Positions 63,683-64,000 of a stretch of 64,000 nucleotides of DNA are shown piece by piece. Position numbers and translations under genes: made by a program. A model generated the notes under the pieces. That model ran no database searches. It was not told the origin of the DNA and saw only the letters and a program-made list of their open reading frames with translations. The first letter of the stretch is position 1, and every line of letters starts with the position of its first letter. Source of the stretch: Bacillus sp. NP157 (lineage in GTDB: Bacteria; Pseudomonadota; Gammaproteobacteria; Xanthomonadales; Rhodanobacteraceae); the NCBI GenBank assembly GCA_018889975.1, contig CP076546.1, positions 1-64,000 on the forward strand, read 5' to 3'.

Positions 63683-64000
63683 ATGACGAGATGGATTCTC
63701 GCAGCGATCGCATACGCGGCGCTCGTTTTTAAACCCGTACACGCCGGCATGCCGCCGGTGCCCACCCCGCAGTTCCGTAGCTACGGACTGCACGAAGGCC
63801 TGCCCAGCAGCAAGGTCAACGTGGTGGTGCAGGATGCCCAGGGTTTCGTCTGGGTCGGCACCGCGTCGGGCCTTGCCCGGTTCGATGGCGTCTCGTTTAC
63901 TGTGCCTGCACTCGGGCAGGCAGGCGGCCAGTCCCTTCCCGGGATGGCGGTTTCCGCGCTCATGGTCGACCGCACCGCCCGGGTATGGATGGGTGGCCCC
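63683..64000 (+). CDS. Start of a two-component-regulator propeller sensor (partial)
   Basis: The frame from ATG 63683 is open to the window edge (106 residues). A signal peptide (about 1-22, KPVHAG) is followed by YGLHEGLPSSKVNVVVQDAQGFVWVGTASGLARFDG in outline, and MVDRTARVWMGG, the repeats of a periplasmic seven-bladed sensor propeller. The full protein is likely a large sensor kinase or GGDEF-type regulator, which the window does not show. Confidence 0.85.
   Translation, partial: MTRWILAAIAYAALVFKPVHAGMPPVPTPQFRSYGLHEGLPSSKVNVVVQDAQGFVWVGTASGLARFDGVSFTVPALGQAGGQSLPGMAVSALMVDRTARVWMGGP

Overview
The window is high-GC bacterial DNA with dense, mostly housekeeping and signalling genes. A gammaproteobacterium of the order Xanthomonadales (Rhodanobacteraceae, something like Luteibacter or Dyella) is the best guess. 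The grounds are inference: the sufR-sufB-ACT-sufC-sufD-sufS-Rieske order, a SAM-I riboswitch ahead of a metX-type/metB/hom operon, an Oar-like TonB-dependent receptor, and twelve copies of a REP-like palindromic element (core GTAGGAGCGCGCCTGCGC). No rRNA, tRNA, transposase, prophage gene or CRISPR array was seen.

Layout. 1-1824: a divergent receiver protein and PAS histidine kinase. 1852-3995: motAB behind a strong sigma-28-type promoter, then a small unknown gene. 4118-5802: the murU/amgK cell-wall recycling pair. 5951-8465: a Tat-exported FAD amine oxidase, a cytochrome c and a secreted RidA protein in one operon. 8556-11576: the TonB receptor. 11900-13700: glnK-amtB with an NtrC/sigma-54-type control region. 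13725-15781: an OmpR-type two-component system. 15950-17404: MlaA lipoprotein, a small orphan protein and a cupin. 17579-24356: the suf iron-sulfur operon. 24433-26012: a CPBP protease and a MipA-type outer-membrane protein. 26144-31722: an unusual set of HAD phosphatase, aminotransferase, FemAB-like acyltransferase and arginase-fold protein, facing a ketosynthase and an acyl carrier protein. 31848-32853: a HEPN/nucleotidyltransferase pair. 32894-34892: a YeiH-type exporter and a LysR regulator. 34915-40964: hybrid kinase, CheR, CheB and a diguanylate cyclase in one run. 41065-43787: a second CPBP protease and a cNMP-binding/thioredoxin-reductase-like fusion. 43788-44689: non-coding repeats. 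44690-47452: release factor 3 and a cysteine synthase family enzyme. 47699-51259: the methionine/homoserine operon under a SAM-I riboswitch. 51219-54228: a second OmpR-type system with two small secreted proteins. 54315-58714: a DUF4279-like protein, an amino-acid permease, a small secreted protein, L-serine dehydratase and a glutaredoxin-like protein. 58893-63554: five co-directional genes, with two DUF697-type GTPases enclosing two YceI proteins and a cytochrome b561. 63683-64000: the start of a propeller-type sensor, cut by the window edge.

How it fits together. Several operons carry their control signals in plain view: sigma-28 for motAB, sigma-54 plus NtrC for glnK-amtB, a palindrome over the suf promoter, and a SAM riboswitch with an upstream palindrome for methionine genes. 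The least explained parts are the oxidase/cytochrome/RidA operon, the aminotransferase/arginase-fold/KS/ACP region, the nested inverted repeats at 43903-44633 and the 32-bp tandem repeat at 58745-58840. All functional calls come from reading protein motifs by eye; no database search was run.
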